Shown piece after piece: positions 8,442 to 17,749 of a DNA stretch of 64,000 nt (position 1 is its first letter; each line of letters opens with the position of its first letter). Below the pieces are notes generated by a model. That model saw only the letters and a program-made list of their open reading frames with translations. It ran no database searches and was not told the origin of the DNA. The DNA is taken from the NCBI GenBank assembly GCA_963677505.2, contig CAXXWB010000041.1:20523-84522 (forward strand), given 5' to 3'. This DNA comes from JBGSUZ01 sp963677505 (GTDB lineage Bacteria; Bacillota; Clostridia; Peptostreptococcales; Acidaminobacteraceae). The translations under genes and the position numbers were made by a program.

Positions 8442-9257
8442 ATGAAAATTGTTGCATTAGTTGGTGAAAGCGGAACTGGCAAGAGTCATAAAGCGATGAA
8501 CCTTGCATTTACAATGGGAATCCGATATATTATTGATGACGGCTTGTTGATTTGTGAAACAAAGAGAATTGCAGGAAAGTCTGCAAAACGGGAAGCAACC
8601 AAACTTGCAGCAGTCAGGCGTGCCATTTTCCAATTTGATGAACACAGAGATGAAGTCAGACAGGCAATTGTTAGCTTGAATGTAGATAAGCTTCTTGTGG
8701 TGGGTACATCAGATAGGATGGTCCAAAATATTGTCGAGAGACTAGATATTGGCAATATAGATGAATACATATACATTAACGAAATTTCTACAGCTGAAGA
8801 AATCCAGTTGGCGAAAGAAAGTCGAATGAAACATGGGAAGCATGTAATTCCACTTCCTACTGTTGAAGTAAAGCGAGATTTTAGTGGCTATTTTTTAGAT
8901 TCAGTCAAGACCATTATTCGAAGACGTGAACATTTAACTGAAATTAGTGAGAAGACGATTGTCCGCCCAACTTTTAGTTATTTAGGAAGATTTACAATTG
9001 CCAATCGGGTAATTTTGCAGATTATTGAGCATGCTTGCTCCTTGAACAGTCAGGTTTTCGAAGTTTATAAGGTTCGTTTTCAAAAGAATGAGGAACAAAT
9101 TCAATTGGAAATTGATTTATGTTTAATAATGAGTAAATCTATTATACAAGCCGCAACAGAGATACAAACTGAAATCAAAGAAGCACTTGAAAATATGACC
9201 AGGTTACATGTCATTTCGGTAAATATTCATGTAAAAAATTTAAGTTTTCTTAACTGA
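8442..9257 (+). CDS. P-loop ATP-binding protein with C-terminal Asp23/Gls24-like domain
   Basis: A 271-aa protein. Walker A GESGTGKS is at residues 8-15. The C-terminal third (from about residue 180, TFSYLGRFTIANRVILQIIEHAC) resembles the Asp23/Gls24 domain found in cell-envelope-associated proteins. A stretch of IDDGLLI followed by a Lys/Arg-rich segment suggests a nucleotide-dependent regulatory ATPase. There is no signal peptide or membrane helix. The substrate and pathway are unknown; the Asp23 assignment rests on pattern alone. Confidence 0.65.
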   Translation: MKIVALVGESGTGKSHKAMNLAFTMGIRYIIDDGLLICETKRIAGKSAKREATKLAAVRRAIFQFDEHRDEVRQAIVSLNVDKLLVVGTSDRMVQNIVERLDIGNIDEYIYINEISTAEEIQLAKESRMKHGKHVIPLPTVEVKRDFSGYFLDSVKTIIRRREHLTEISEKTIVRPTFSYLGRFTIANRVILQIIEHACSLNSQVFEVYKVRFQKNEEQIQLEIDLCLIMSKSIIQAATEIQTEIKEALENMTRLHVISVNIHVKNLSFLN

Positions 9258-9400
9258 TATATGGTTTACGAGATGTCATATATGTGCTACAATGATTTCG
9301 AAATATTAATAATATTTTAACAATCTGTTGAATATTATTTCAATGCGTTATTTATATCACTAACATATAAATAAATTAAATTTTTAAGGGAGATGTTTAG

Positions 9401-10753
9401 ATGTCTAACGTAAAAGCTTACATTGAATCAGCTTACGCAAACGTTCAAAAGAGAAATGCAAACGAGCCTGAGTTCCTTCAAACAGTTGAAGAAATTTTTG
9501 GTTCACTTGCTCCAGTACTCGAAAAGCACCCAGAATGGGTAGAAGCTAACATCCTTGAAAGAATCACAGAGCCTGAAAGACAAATTACTTTCAGAGTTCC
9601 TTGGGTTGATGCTGCTGGTAAACTTCAAGTTAACAGAGGTTTCAGAGTTCAATTCAACGGCGCTATCGGACCTTACAAAGGTGGCCTCAGATTCCACAAA
9701 TCAGTTTACATCGGTATCATTAAATTCCTCGGCTTCGAGCAAATCTTCAAGAACTCTTTAACTGGCCTTCCAATCGGTGGCGGTAAAGGTGGTTCTGACT
9801 TCGATCCAAATGGTAAAACAGATGCTGAAGTTATGAGATTCTGCCAAAGCTTCATGACAGAACTTTACAGACATATCGGCCCAGATGTAGACGTTCCAGC
9901 TGGCGACATTGGTGTTGGCGGCAGAGAAATCGGCTACATGTATGGACAATATAGAAGAATCAAAGGCGTATTTGAGAATGGCGTATTGACAGGCAAAGGC
10001 CTTTCTTACGGCGGTTCATTAGTTAGACCTGAAGCAACTGGTTTCGGTGTAACTTACTTCACAAGAGAAATTCTTAAACACAACGGCACTTCATTCGAAG
10101 GCAAAACTGTTGCACTTTCAGGTTTCGGTAACGTAACTTGGGGTACTGCAATCAAAGTAACTCAACTTGGCGGTAAAGTAATTACACTTTCTGGCCCAGA
10201 CGGTTACATTCTTGATGAAGCTGGTGTTTCTGGCGATAAAATCGATTACCTTCTTGAGCTTAGAGCTTCTGGTAACGACAGAATCGAAGATTACGCTAAA
10301 AAATACAACGTACCTTTCTTTGCTGGTGAAAAACCATGGGGCGTTAAAGCTGATATCGTTATTCCATGTGCTACACAAAACGAAATCAGAATTGAAGATG
10401 CTAAGAAAATCGTTGCTAACGGTACTAAATTTGTTACAGAAGCAGCTAACATGCCTTGTACAAACGAAGCTGTTGACTTCTTCCACGCTAATGGCGTAAT
10501 CGTTGGTCCTGCTAAAGCAGCTAATGCTGGCGGCGTTGCGACTTCAGCTCTTGAAATGTCACAAAACAGCATGAGAATGTCTTGGACTGCAGAAGAAGTT
10601 GATGCTAAACTTGACGCTATCATGACTAACATCCACAAAGCTTCTAAAGAAGCTGCTGAAACTTACGGATTCGGTTATGACCTTGTTAAAGGTGCTAACA
10701 TTGCTGGTTTCGTTAAAGTTGCAGAAGCTATGCACGCTCAAGGTAACTACTAG
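9401..10753 (+). CDS. gdhA: Glutamate dehydrogenase (hexameric, NADP-type family)
   Basis: Interconverts glutamate with 2-oxoglutarate and ammonia. The 450-aa length and motifs (KGGLRFHKSV, PIGGGKGGSDFDP with the catalytic Lys, and Rossmann GFGNVTWG) fit the class I 450-residue enzymes. Start ATG follows AAGGGAGATGTTT. Codon use is strongly biased (CTT for Leu, AGA for Arg), suggesting high expression. The gene stands alone with its own terminator. It can use 2-oxoglutarate made by the acn-icd-cit genes at 44.8-49.2 kb, or release ammonia in amino-acid fermentation. Cofactor preference cannot be settled from sequence here. Confidence 0.93.
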   Translation: MSNVKAYIESAYANVQKRNANEPEFLQTVEEIFGSLAPVLEKHPEWVEANILERITEPERQITFRVPWVDAAGKLQVNRGFRVQFNGAIGPYKGGLRFHKSVYIGIIKFLGFEQIFKNSLTGLPIGGGKGGSDFDPNGKTDAEVMRFCQSFMTELYRHIGPDVDVPAGDIGVGGREIGYMYGQYRRIKGVFENGVLTGKGLSYGGSLVRPEATGFGVTYFTREILKHNGTSFEGKTVALSGFGNVTWGTAIKVTQLGGKVITLSGPDGYILDEAGVSGDKIDYLLELRASGNDRIEDYAKKYNVPFFAGEKPWGVKADIVIPCATQNEIRIEDAKKIVANGTKFVTEAANMPCTNEAVDFFHANGVIVGPAKAANAGGVATSALEMSQNSMRMSWTAEEVDAKLDAIMTNIHKASKEAAETYGFGYDLVKGANIAGFVKVAEAMHAQGNY

Positions 10754-10818
10754 GATTCAGTTTTCTGAAAAACTAGTTTTACTAAAATAAGCGCATATTG
10801 AGAGCAATCTCAATTTAA

Positions 10819-10847
10819 AAGCCCGACCAATTGGTCGGGCTTTTTTT
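10819..10847 (+). terminator. Terminator of gdhA
   Basis: GCCCGACCAATTGGTCGGGC, a near-perfect GC-rich hairpin with a tight loop, is followed by seven T. Confidence 0.92.
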
Positions 10848-10900
10848 AGGCACTTTAGAACAGATTGCTCTATGTTCGGTAATCGTTAAATTTAAAGGAT

Positions 10901-11449
10901 TTAGCCTAAAGTTTTTTCAAGTCCCATAAGGGCGAAGGTGTTTTCGCTATAAACTTTATCGCCGTGAATTCCCAGAATGGTTTTAAAGCCATTGCAGTGC
11001 CAAAATCTTAAACCCTTCCAGTTTTTTAAATAGACACCAAGGCCTATACTGGTATATGCGTTCTGAAGCGCTTCTTTTTCAATGATTTGAATGACTTCGC
11101 TGCCAAAACCGTTCTTTTGATACTGTGGATTCATAAGAAACATACCAATCCATAGCATTTTTTCGTGAGAATAACCATGATACAGCTCGAAGAAGCCGAT
11201 GATTTCTTGCGTTTCTTTTTGGCAGATGACCTTTAATTTGTGGGCTTCTATACTAGCATTTTCAATAGGTGGAAGGTCTTTGTGATTAAAAGTTCTTTCA
11301 ATATAGTCGGCGTCGAAGTCATGACCTTCAAGGTCAACTTTGTCGGTCCAAAGGCTACATAAAACTTTAAGTGATGATAGATCAGTAGGCTCTGCGTTTC
11401 TGATCCAAAGGTGAGTAGTTTCCAAGGGACTATCGGTGATAAATTTCAT
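10901..11449 (-). CDS. GNAT family N-acetyltransferase
   Basis: A 182-aa acetyl-CoA-dependent acetyltransferase. The acetyl-CoA-binding motif A reads MNPQYQKNGFGSEVIQIIE, followed by the conserved YLKNWKGLRFWHCNGF region. I prefer the ATG at 11449 (MKFITDSP) over the GTG at 11458, where the ribosome site would be too close. The substrate is unknown. It is convergent with gdhA and divergent from the cobalamin-riboswitch transcript. Confidence 0.75.
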   Translation of the reverse strand: MKFITDSPLETTHLWIRNAEPTDLSSLKVLCSLWTDKVDLEGHDFDADYIERTFNHKDLPPIENASIEAHKLKVICQKETQEIIGFFELYHGYSHEKMLWIGMFLMNPQYQKNGFGSEVIQIIEKEALQNAYTSIGLGVYLKNWKGLRFWHCNGFKTILGIHGDKVYSENTFALMGLEKTLG

Positions 11450-11551
11450 GATTTTCACGTCCTAACGATGGGTTAACAATTTTAATGAGCTAAATATCCA
11501 AATAAAATATATTGTATTGAAAATAACTTGTCAATATCTTTCGAAAAGACA

Positions 11552-11580
11552 TTGAAATTGAGGCTAAAAATCACTAGAAT
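11552..11580 (+). promoter_or_regulatory. Promoter of the cobT riboswitch transcript
   Basis: TTGAAA at 11552-11557 and TAGAAT at 11575-11580, 17-bp spacing, placed about 20 bp before the riboswitch. Confidence 0.6.
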
Positions 11581-11600
11581 AGTAGTAGAAGTCCATATAG

Positions 11601-11760
11601 CATTTGGTGCCCTTGAAGAAGGGAGAATAGGGAATGACGTGAAGCGTCAGCGGACCCACCACTGTAGGAGTGTAGGCGTTGCAAATACCACTGGAGTTAA
11701 TCTGGGAAGGTGCAATGCCGTGCGAAAGCAAACATTTTAGCCAGGAGACCTGCCAAACAG
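11601..11760 (+). ncRNA. Cobalamin (adenosylcobalamin-class) riboswitch
   Basis: The leader carries the B12-box hallmark AGCCAGGAGACCTGCC at 11739-11754, the upstream ACCACTG element, a GGGAA-TGACG/CGTCA stem and the GGGAAGGTGCAA segment, in the usual order. It precedes cobT, a cobalamin biosynthesis gene, and should lower its expression when cobalamin is plentiful. Between 11760 and 11904 two hairpins (CAGATT/AATCTG and CTTGG-GCC/GGC-CCAAG) may form the expression platform. Confidence 0.93.
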
Positions 11761-11904
11761 CTTAACCGATGAATGATGGTAAGGTTCATGGTTTGTATAG
11801 GCAGATTGCGTTTTGTAATCTGATTTTTATGCAAATCTTGGGCCTTTTTTGGCTCCAAGAGAGGATAACACATCAATCGAGCATAGAAAAGGGGAAATAA
11901 CATT

Positions 11905-12960
11905 ATGAATGAATCAAGATTAAAAACATTAATTTCAAAAAAGGCAGTTTTCAACGTAGAAAAGGCAAAACAAGCTAGAGAAAGAGTAGATCAGCTCATT
12001 AAGCCCAAAGGCAGTTTAGGGGTTTTAGAAGAAATTGCTGTTCAATTGGCGGGAATACAAGGAAGTTTATATCCTGAAATTCATAAAAAAGCCGTACTGG
12101 TCATGGCTGGGGATCACGATATTATTGCTGAAGGGGTTGCCACATCGCCTAAGGATATTACTAAAATTCAAGCGATTAATATGACAAGAGGGCTAACTGG
12201 AGTATGCGCACTGGCAAAACCATTTGGTGTAGATGTAAAAGTTCATGATGTTGCCATTGAGGGAGAAGTTGACTGCCCAGAGGTTTACCCTGCAAAGGTA
12301 AGAAACAGCACTGGGAATTTTTATAGGGATGTAGCCATGAGTAGAGAAGAAGCGGCGGCCTGTTTTTTAGTGGGAATAGATGCGGTAAAACGCTGCGTTG
12401 AAAATGGCTATAATTTATTAGCAGCAGGCGAAATGGGCATTGGCAATACGACTCCTTCTGCGGCTGTGGTCACGGCAATAACTGGCGTGCCAAGCTCAGA
12501 GACTACTGGGATGGGTGCAAACTTGCCTCAGGAGCGAGTGATACACAAAGCAAAAATAATTCAAGAAGCAGTAGATCGTCTTAAGCCAAATCCGGAAGAT
12601 GCCTTGGATGTCCTTTCGAAAGTGGGTGGCTGTGAAATGGGCGCTATGGCTGGGGTAATGGTTGGTGGTGCAATCTATGGCGTACCTGTTGTAGTCGATG
12701 GGTATATTGCTTGGGCTGCAGCTCTTTTGGCTGAAAGTCTTCTCCCTGAAACAAAAAAATACTTGATACCTTCCCATAAGTCTATGGAAAAAGGGGCTCA
12801 GATTGCTGCAGCTAAGTTGGGTTTCAAACCCTATTTGGATTTAGACATGAGATTAGGTGAAGGTACTGGCGCTGTGCTAATGTTCCCAATTATTGAAGCA
12901 GCTCTTTCCATGAACCGCAACATGATTACCTTTGAAGAAGCTTCTTTTATTGTAGATTAG
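11905..12960 (+). CDS. cobT: Nicotinate-nucleotide--dimethylbenzimidazole phosphoribosyltransferase
   Basis: Makes alpha-ribazole phosphate, the precursor of the lower ligand of cobalamin. The 351-aa length, KPKGSLGVLEEIA at the N-terminus, MAGDHDIIAEGV, GEMGIGNTTPSAAV and the C-terminal DMRLGEGTGA with the catalytic Glu are diagnostic. The ribosome site is AAAAGGGGAAATAAC. It lies directly under a cobalamin riboswitch and is followed by a terminator, so it is a single-gene unit. No other cobalamin synthesis gene is in the window. Confidence 0.95.
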   Translation: MNESRLKTLISKKAVFNVEKAKQARERVDQLIKPKGSLGVLEEIAVQLAGIQGSLYPEIHKKAVLVMAGDHDIIAEGVATSPKDITKIQAINMTRGLTGVCALAKPFGVDVKVHDVAIEGEVDCPEVYPAKVRNSTGNFYRDVAMSREEAAACFLVGIDAVKRCVENGYNLLAAGEMGIGNTTPSAAVVTAITGVPSSETTGMGANLPQERVIHKAKIIQEAVDRLKPNPEDALDVLSKVGGCEMGAMAGVMVGGAIYGVPVVVDGYIAWAAALLAESLLPETKKYLIPSHKSMEKGAQIAAAKLGFKPYLDLDMRLGEGTGAVLMFPIIEAALSMNRNMITFEEASFIVD

Positions 12961-13031
12961 TTATATAGCTTTGAAGAAATGTTCAAATATAAGCATTTTA
13001 AGACAAATCCATTGGTTTATGACTTATTGCT

Positions 13032-13072
13032 AAAAGAACCTGCCGTATATAGGCAGGTTCTTTGCTTTTTTC
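13032..13072 (+). terminator. Terminator of cobT
   Basis: AAAGAACCTGCC/GGCAGGTTCTTT stem with a 7-nt loop followed by a T-rich tract. Confidence 0.88.
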
Positions 13073-13229
13073 GGGGTATAGGGTGAAAATCAAAAATATG
13101 ATTTATGATAAATTAACAAATAAAAGGATTGAGAAAAAAGAATTCATATGTTAAGCTTATTTCGTGTCCATTAGAGAAATAATATACCTAGTGGGTAACA
13201 TGTTCATACAATGGGATGAGGGTGAAGGT

Positions 13230-14894
13230 ATGAAAGATACGGGCATAAGAATTAGAGATATTTTAGAAATGAAGCCTCTTGAAAATGGGAAACTTCTTGC
13301 AGGCGCTGCTGGTGCAGACAAAATGGTGACGCGAGTGAATGTCATGGCGGATCCAGATATTTTGAATTGGGTCGATGAAGGAGAATTTCTTCTTACCACG
13401 GGCTATTTTTTCAAAACAACTAAACTGGATGCACAGCTAAATCTTATTAGAGAATGTAGTGCGAAGAATCTTTCGGGAATAGGCATTAAAATATTTCCCT
13501 ATTTAGAATGTCTTCCAAATGAGTTGATTGAGTTAGCTAATCAATGTCAATTTCCACTGATAGAGCTTGACTATGAAGTTCCGTTTACGGATATTATGAT
13601 GCCTGTATTCCAAGGTATTTTTGACAGACAGTCCAATGTCATTCGAAAAGTTGAAACCTTGCATAATGAGACTATGGATGTGGTTTTAAAAGGTGGCAAT
13701 ATCAACGATATTTTGAGATCTCTTTCTAAATCCTTGGAAAACCCTGTTTTTTTAAAGGATTATCACTTTGAAGAAATAAATGCTCTTGACGATGCTGAGG
13801 ACAGTGACGAGTTAAAAAATAGCTTGGAAGAACATTTGAAGACGGCGTTGAAACCGAATGTTTATACATCTCGATTCGGAAAGACCATTAACGATAAGGT
13901 TAATATCGATGGTCGAGACGTTGACCGCATGATGGTTCCTATTATGGTTAAAAACAATCTATATGGCTATTTGGTTACATTTGGAGTCAGAAGGGATTTG
14001 AACCATTATGATGCTCTTTACTTAGAGAGCACCAGTAGTATTGTGGCTCTTGAATTTTTAAAACGCATATCCGTGCAGGAAGTTGAAAATAAATACAAAG
14101 GCGAATTCTTCGAAGATTTGATTTCCTTTGATGAAAAGCGTAAGCAAAAAGCAATTGATAGAGCCAATTATTATAGATTCGATAAAGATGCCTTTTACAG
14201 CGTTTTCACCATTCGTCTTAACAAACTGGATACAGCTACAGTGACCACAGATGAAGAATATAATCAGGTGATTACAAAGGCTATGTATATGATTGATATG
14301 GTCTGCAAGGAAGAGGGCAGAACCTATATCATTGCTAGCAAAGGCAAGAAAATCAATGTACTATTTATGTGGAAGAGCATTGAAGATCAGAAAAAGTTCA
14401 CGCCGAGAATTTCCAACAGCATTAAAGAGTCTTTAGATTTAAAAGTGTCTCAATCCACTTACCGAATTGGTATTGGCCGTGTTTATAAAGGTATTGAACA
14501 GGTTTATAAGTCGTTAAAAGACGCGGAAAAATCGGTTGAAGCGGCAAAAACCTATGTCAATCAACAAATTATTGATTTTGAGACCCTTGGAATTTACAAA
14601 ATATTCTGTCAAGACCACTTGAAGGATGAACTCCTCAGCTTCTATAAGTCTACTTTGGAGCCTCTTGTGATCTACGATAGAAAGCGGGATACTGAGTTGG
14701 TTAAGTCTTTGATGATATATTTTGAAACCAACGGCAATCTGAAAAAGATGTCTGAAATGCTATTTACCCATTATAATACGGTCCTTTATCGTATTAACCG
14801 CATTCAGGAAATCACGGGAAAGAATTTGGAAAACGAAGGGGATCGCTACGGTCTCCAAACGGCACTTAAAATTATGAAGATACTAGATTTATAA
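13230..14894 (+). CDS. PucR family transcriptional regulator (purine catabolism type)
   Basis: A 554-aa regulator. The N-terminal 120 residues (RIRDILEMKPLENGKLLAG through GEFLLTTGYFF) form the PucR ligand-sensing domain, a GGDEF-like middle segment follows, and the C-terminal 60 residues are the PucR helix-turn-helix (FETNGNLKKMSEMLFTHYNTV, then LYRINRIQEITG). I use the ATG at 13230 after GATGAGGGTGAAGGT; the upstream extension is poor. In Bacillus subtilis PucR controls purine degradation genes. Lying 3 kb upstream of the purine catabolic/BMC operon, it is the prime candidate regulator. A terminator follows immediately. Confidence 0.85.
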   Translation: MKDTGIRIRDILEMKPLENGKLLAGAAGADKMVTRVNVMADPDILNWVDEGEFLLTTGYFFKTTKLDAQLNLIRECSAKNLSGIGIKIFPYLECLPNELIELANQCQFPLIELDYEVPFTDIMMPVFQGIFDRQSNVIRKVETLHNETMDVVLKGGNINDILRSLSKSLENPVFLKDYHFEEINALDDAEDSDELKNSLEEHLKTALKPNVYTSRFGKTINDKVNIDGRDVDRMMVPIMVKNNLYGYLVTFGVRRDLNHYDALYLESTSSIVALEFLKRISVQEVENKYKGEFFEDLISFDEKRKQKAIDRANYYRFDKDAFYSVFTIRLNKLDTATVTTDEEYNQVITKAMYMIDMVCKEEGRTYIIASKGKKINVLFMWKSIEDQKKFTPRISNSIKESLDLKVSQSTYRIGIGRVYKGIEQVYKSLKDAEKSVEAAKTYVNQQIIDFETLGIYKIFCQDHLKDELLSFYKSTLEPLVIYDRKRDTELVKSLMIYFETNGNLKKMSEMLFTHYNTVLYRINRIQEITGKNLENEGDRYGLQTALKIMKILDL

Positions 14895-14919
14895 GCCTTT
14901 TATTTGGTATTTAGGAATT

Positions 14920-14952
14920 TAAAGTACAGACATTTTGTCTGTACTTTTTTTA
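14920..14952 (+). terminator. Terminator of the PucR-family gene
   Basis: AAAGTACAGAC/GTCTGTACTTT stem with a short ATTTT loop and T-run. Confidence 0.9.
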
Positions 14953-14957
14953 TTGAC

Positions 14958-14986
14958 TTGACCAATTCTGATAATTCAGATAAAAT
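14958..14986 (+). promoter_or_regulatory. Promoter of the tetR-GNAT operon
   Basis: TTGACC at 14958-14963 and TAAAAT at 14981-14986 with 17-bp spacing. Directly downstream, ACCGACCAGTC is of the kind seen at TetR self-operators, so autoregulation is likely. Confidence 0.55.
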
Positions 14987-15026
14987 AATAAAAACCGACC
15001 AGTCTTTTTTTATAAGGAGTTATATA

Positions 15027-15635
15027 TTGCCTAAAATTAGTGAAGAAAAAAAGGAAGAACGCAAAAAAATTATATTGAATAGCGCTGCAGAAGTATTTGG
15101 AATGAAGGGTTACTCGGACTCATCTATAGACGATATTGTCAAACATTCAGGTATCAGCAAAGGTGGTATTTATACTTACTTCTCTACCAAAGAAGCCATC
15201 TTTTTAGAAATTGCCGAACAAAGATTTGAGGCAAGGTCTCATTTGATAAAGGATTTGGAACAGATTGAAAGCGCAGTCGAAAGAATTGAAACGTATATTC
15301 GCTGGCTTTTAGAAACCTTAGAAGATCCCGAAGTCATTAGCCGTTCCAGGTTTTCTTTTGAATTTTGGACCGTTATTTCAAGAAACCAAGATAAGGGTCA
15401 TCTGGCTAAAGAACGCTATGAGAAATTCGCATCAGACCTTGAGGCTGTTATCCTTTACGGCATTGCACGAAAGGAATTCAGGGGAGAATTAGAGGTGAAA
15501 AGTGCTGTACTCTTATTGCTAAGTGCAATGGATGGGATCGGATTTATGAGCACTGTTATGGGGAAGGAAGTCAGCGTGACGGATATCAGCGAATTTGTAA
15601 ATATGTTTACTAATCATTGGAGGGATAAAGCATGA
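15027..15635 (+). CDS. TetR/AcrR family transcriptional regulator
   Basis: A 202-aa regulator. The N-terminal helix-turn-helix reads ILNSAAEVFGMKGYSDSSI, then VKHSGISKGGIYTYFSTKEAI. Start is a TTG at 15027 after AAGGAG; the longer frame runs through the promoter. It overlaps the following GNAT gene by 4 bp (ATGA), so the two are translationally coupled. The effector is unknown. Confidence 0.88.
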   Translation: MPKISEEKKEERKKIILNSAAEVFGMKGYSDSSIDDIVKHSGISKGGIYTYFSTKEAIFLEIAEQRFEARSHLIKDLEQIESAVERIETYIRWLLETLEDPEVISRSRFSFEFWTVISRNQDKGHLAKERYEKFASDLEAVILYGIARKEFRGELEVKSAVLLLLSAMDGIGFMSTVMGKEVSVTDISEFVNMFTNHWRDKA

Positions 15636-16504
15636 TAACATATGTCAATGGCAATCAAATTCAAATTAGTGAAATTTATAAGGCTTTTATGGTTGGATTT
15701 TCTGACTATATCATTAAAGTGAATTTGGAAGAAACCGCTTTTATAAGCCGATTTTTCGGCCCTGAAGGAAATGATCTAAGTCTGTGTCATGTGGCACTGG
15801 AAGACGGGGAGCCTGTTGGGTTGGTCATGGGTGGTATTCGTAATTGGGACGGAACGAAAACTTTGCGGTGTGGGGCGTTGTGTGTTGCACCAAACCACAG
15901 AGGCAAAGAAGTGACTAAAACCCTCATGGAGCGTCATTGGCAAGATGCTATAGACCACGGCTGCGAAAGACTTTCCCTTGAAGTGATTAAAGGCAATGAC
16001 CGTGCTATAAAGTTTTATGAGAAAAATGGCTATTTTCCTTCTTATGATATTAAATATTTTAAAATTAAAACGGATCATTTAGAAACAAAGGTCCTATCAA
16101 AGGACATATTACTTAAGGAAGTGACTTTTAAAACCATTGAAGCTCACAGAAAAACACTTATAGATGTTCATATACATTGGCAGTCTGAAACCGATTATTA
16201 TAAAGAAAGCACAACAGACCGACATTTTGAAGTTCAGGTTTCGGGAAGCTCAGCGGGCTTTCTTTCTATGACAAGCAGTGGGAAAATTGACTATCTGTGG
16301 ATTAATCCGAAGTTTAGAAATAAAGGCTATGGTAGAACGGCGCTGGATTTGGCAACTGAAACAATGGCGATAGAAACAATAACGGTGGCATTTACCAATA
16401 ATGGTTTAGTGGAAGGCTTCTTTAGAGCATTGGCGTTTGAAAAAGATGCTATAGAGCAGTTTGAAATGTTTAGAGGTATCGTTGAGAAAGGAGTTTGCCA
16501 ATGA
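15632..16504 (+). CDS. Double-domain GNAT acetyltransferase
   Basis: A 290-aa protein with two GNAT modules. The first (residues about 1-150) has the motif CVAPNHRGKEVTKTLM and GNDRAIKFYEKNGYFP; the second, more degenerate (about 170-285), has INPKFRNKGYGRTALDLA. It is coupled by a 4-bp overlap to the TetR gene that probably controls it. The acceptor substrate is unknown. Confidence 0.78.
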   Translation: MITYVNGNQIQISEIYKAFMVGFSDYIIKVNLEETAFISRFFGPEGNDLSLCHVALEDGEPVGLVMGGIRNWDGTKTLRCGALCVAPNHRGKEVTKTLMERHWQDAIDHGCERLSLEVIKGNDRAIKFYEKNGYFPSYDIKYFKIKTDHLETKVLSKDILLKEVTFKTIEAHRKTLIDVHIHWQSETDYYKESTTDRHFEVQVSGSSAGFLSMTSSGKIDYLWINPKFRNKGYGRTALDLATETMAIETITVAFTNNGLVEGFFRALAFEKDAIEQFEMFRGIVEKGVCQ

Positions 16505-16577
16505 AACGCAAACGCATAGTAATTTGGATTGGTTAATCAGTCCTCTCCGATTCAAGTAAGGTATAAACATTTCCAAG

Positions 16578-16633
16578 AAAAAGAACCCTGTCAGTAGAAT
16601 CTCAATTGAGTATTCTTGACAGGGTTCTTTTTG
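16578..16633. terminator. Bidirectional terminator
   Basis: AAAAAGAACCCTGTCA/TGACAGGGTTCTTTTT long stem between the convergent GNAT and cyclase-family genes. Confidence 0.9.
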
Positions 16634-16668
16634 TTACATAACTGGTATAAAAAAGGTGGCTGGGACAT

Positions 16669-17361
16669 TTATTCTTCGATCAGTGCGATCGCTCGAATCG
16701 GAGAGCCAGAACCGTCTCTGATTTTAAGAGGCAGTCCAAAGTACAAGAATCTTTTACCTGAAACAGCGCCTAGGTTACAGAGGTTTTCTGTATTGGTAAT
16801 ATCGTATTCTCCACAAATATGATGGCCAGAGAAAGATAAATCATCAGGGTGGTCAATAGCAGGGGCGTCTACACCAATGTTGACAACGCCTGAATCAGCA
16901 AGCCATTTGGCAGCTGAGTGACTTAAACCTGTATATTCCTTTTGCCACAAATCAGTGCCAAAATTGCGGTCGTAGTGACCTGTGTACATGAGAAAAATAT
17001 CGCCTTTTTCAAGGTTCAAATTTGCTTTTCTTAGAGCATCTTGAAGGTCTCTTGGTTCAATACTTCGGTCATACCTTATATGTGTTAAATCTACACAAAC
17101 AGCACTTCCCCAAAAGTAGGAAAGGTCCATTTTATCAATGGTAAGGCCACTGGGCTTGTATTCCCAGACGCCGTCAGAATGGGTTCCACCATGCTCACTG
17201 ATGAGAAGATTGCGGGCTGAGAACCCAAGGGTGGGGCTACCCGTTTGCTTTTGATTGGCTTCATGGGTCATATTGGTCATGATAAAGGTAGGTTGATGCA
17301 TTGGAAATACAGACATTCCTTGGAATATTTCTTGTGAGAGATCGACGAGCTTCAAAGCCAT
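16669..17361 (-). CDS. Cyclase family protein (kynurenine-formamidase-like metal hydrolase)
   Basis: A 230-aa hydrolase. The metal-binding signature HGGTHSD is at residues 57-63, and a second conserved stretch, GVDAPAIDHPDD, lies near residue 170. Family members hydrolyse N-formyl or lactam/amide bonds (for example formylkynurenine). The start ATG at 17361 follows AGGAGGAAAG. It is divergent from the purine/BMC operon at 17827 and shares its 465-bp control region, so it could serve the same pathway, for instance hydrolysis of an imidazolone ring. That link is inference; no tryptophan genes are nearby. Confidence 0.75.
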   Translation of the reverse strand: MALKLVDLSQEIFQGMSVFPMHQPTFIMTNMTHEANQKQTGSPTLGFSARNLLISEHGGTHSDGVWEYKPSGLTIDKMDLSYFWGSAVCVDLTHIRYDRSIEPRDLQDALRKANLNLEKGDIFLMYTGHYDRNFGTDLWQKEYTGLSHSAAKWLADSGVVNIGVDAPAIDHPDDLSFSGHHICGEYDITNTENLCNLGAVSGKRFLYFGLPLKIRDGSGSPIRAIALIEE

Positions 17362-17686
17362 GAACTTTCCTCCTACATAATGGACAGGGTATGTCCTTAA
17401 TCCTTAGTATCTATTATAGTCTCAAAAAAAAGAGAATGTCACTAAAATAATTACAAATACTTCCGATTATTCTGAAAATTTTAGTTAAAAAAATGTTAAT
17501 AATTACTAAAGCAATACAATTGCCAATTTGGTAGGATTATTTTATGAAAGACTGTGCTAAATATACACATTCAAAGTGCGGTAGAAATTGCGGGTCCGTC
17601 GAAATATTAGACAGAATTTTCACAAAAAAACTATAGTAGTGTTTAGACAAGTGAAAACGGGATAAGTACTCTAAATAGGGAATTTA

Positions 17687-17705
17687 TTTGTCAACCATAG
17701 ACAAA
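17687..17705. promoter_or_regulatory. Inverted repeat upstream of purine/BMC operon
   Basis: TTTGTC/GACAAA, perfect 6-bp arms with a 7-bp spacer, in the 465-bp divergent control region (17362-17826). It is a candidate operator, possibly for the PucR-family protein. I saw no riboswitch in this gap. Confidence 0.35.
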
Positions 17706-17719
17706 GGTTTTAAATCAGC

Positions 17720-17749
17720 TTGTATCAAAGCACTCTAAAAAAGTAAAAT
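17720..17749 (+). promoter_or_regulatory. Candidate promoter of the purine/BMC operon
   Basis: TTGTAT at 17720-17725 and TAAAAT at 17744-17749, 18-bp spacing, about 80 bp before the formiminotransferase gene and just downstream of the inverted repeat at 17687. Confidence 0.4.

Noticed and set aside
9503..10741. Several open frames on both strands inside gdhA
   Set aside because: They are shadows produced by the strong codon bias of gdhA; none has a ribosome site or recognisable motif.
11697..11954. Minus-strand open frame of 85 codons
   Set aside because: It lies antisense to the cobalamin riboswitch and the start of cobT, with no ribosome site.
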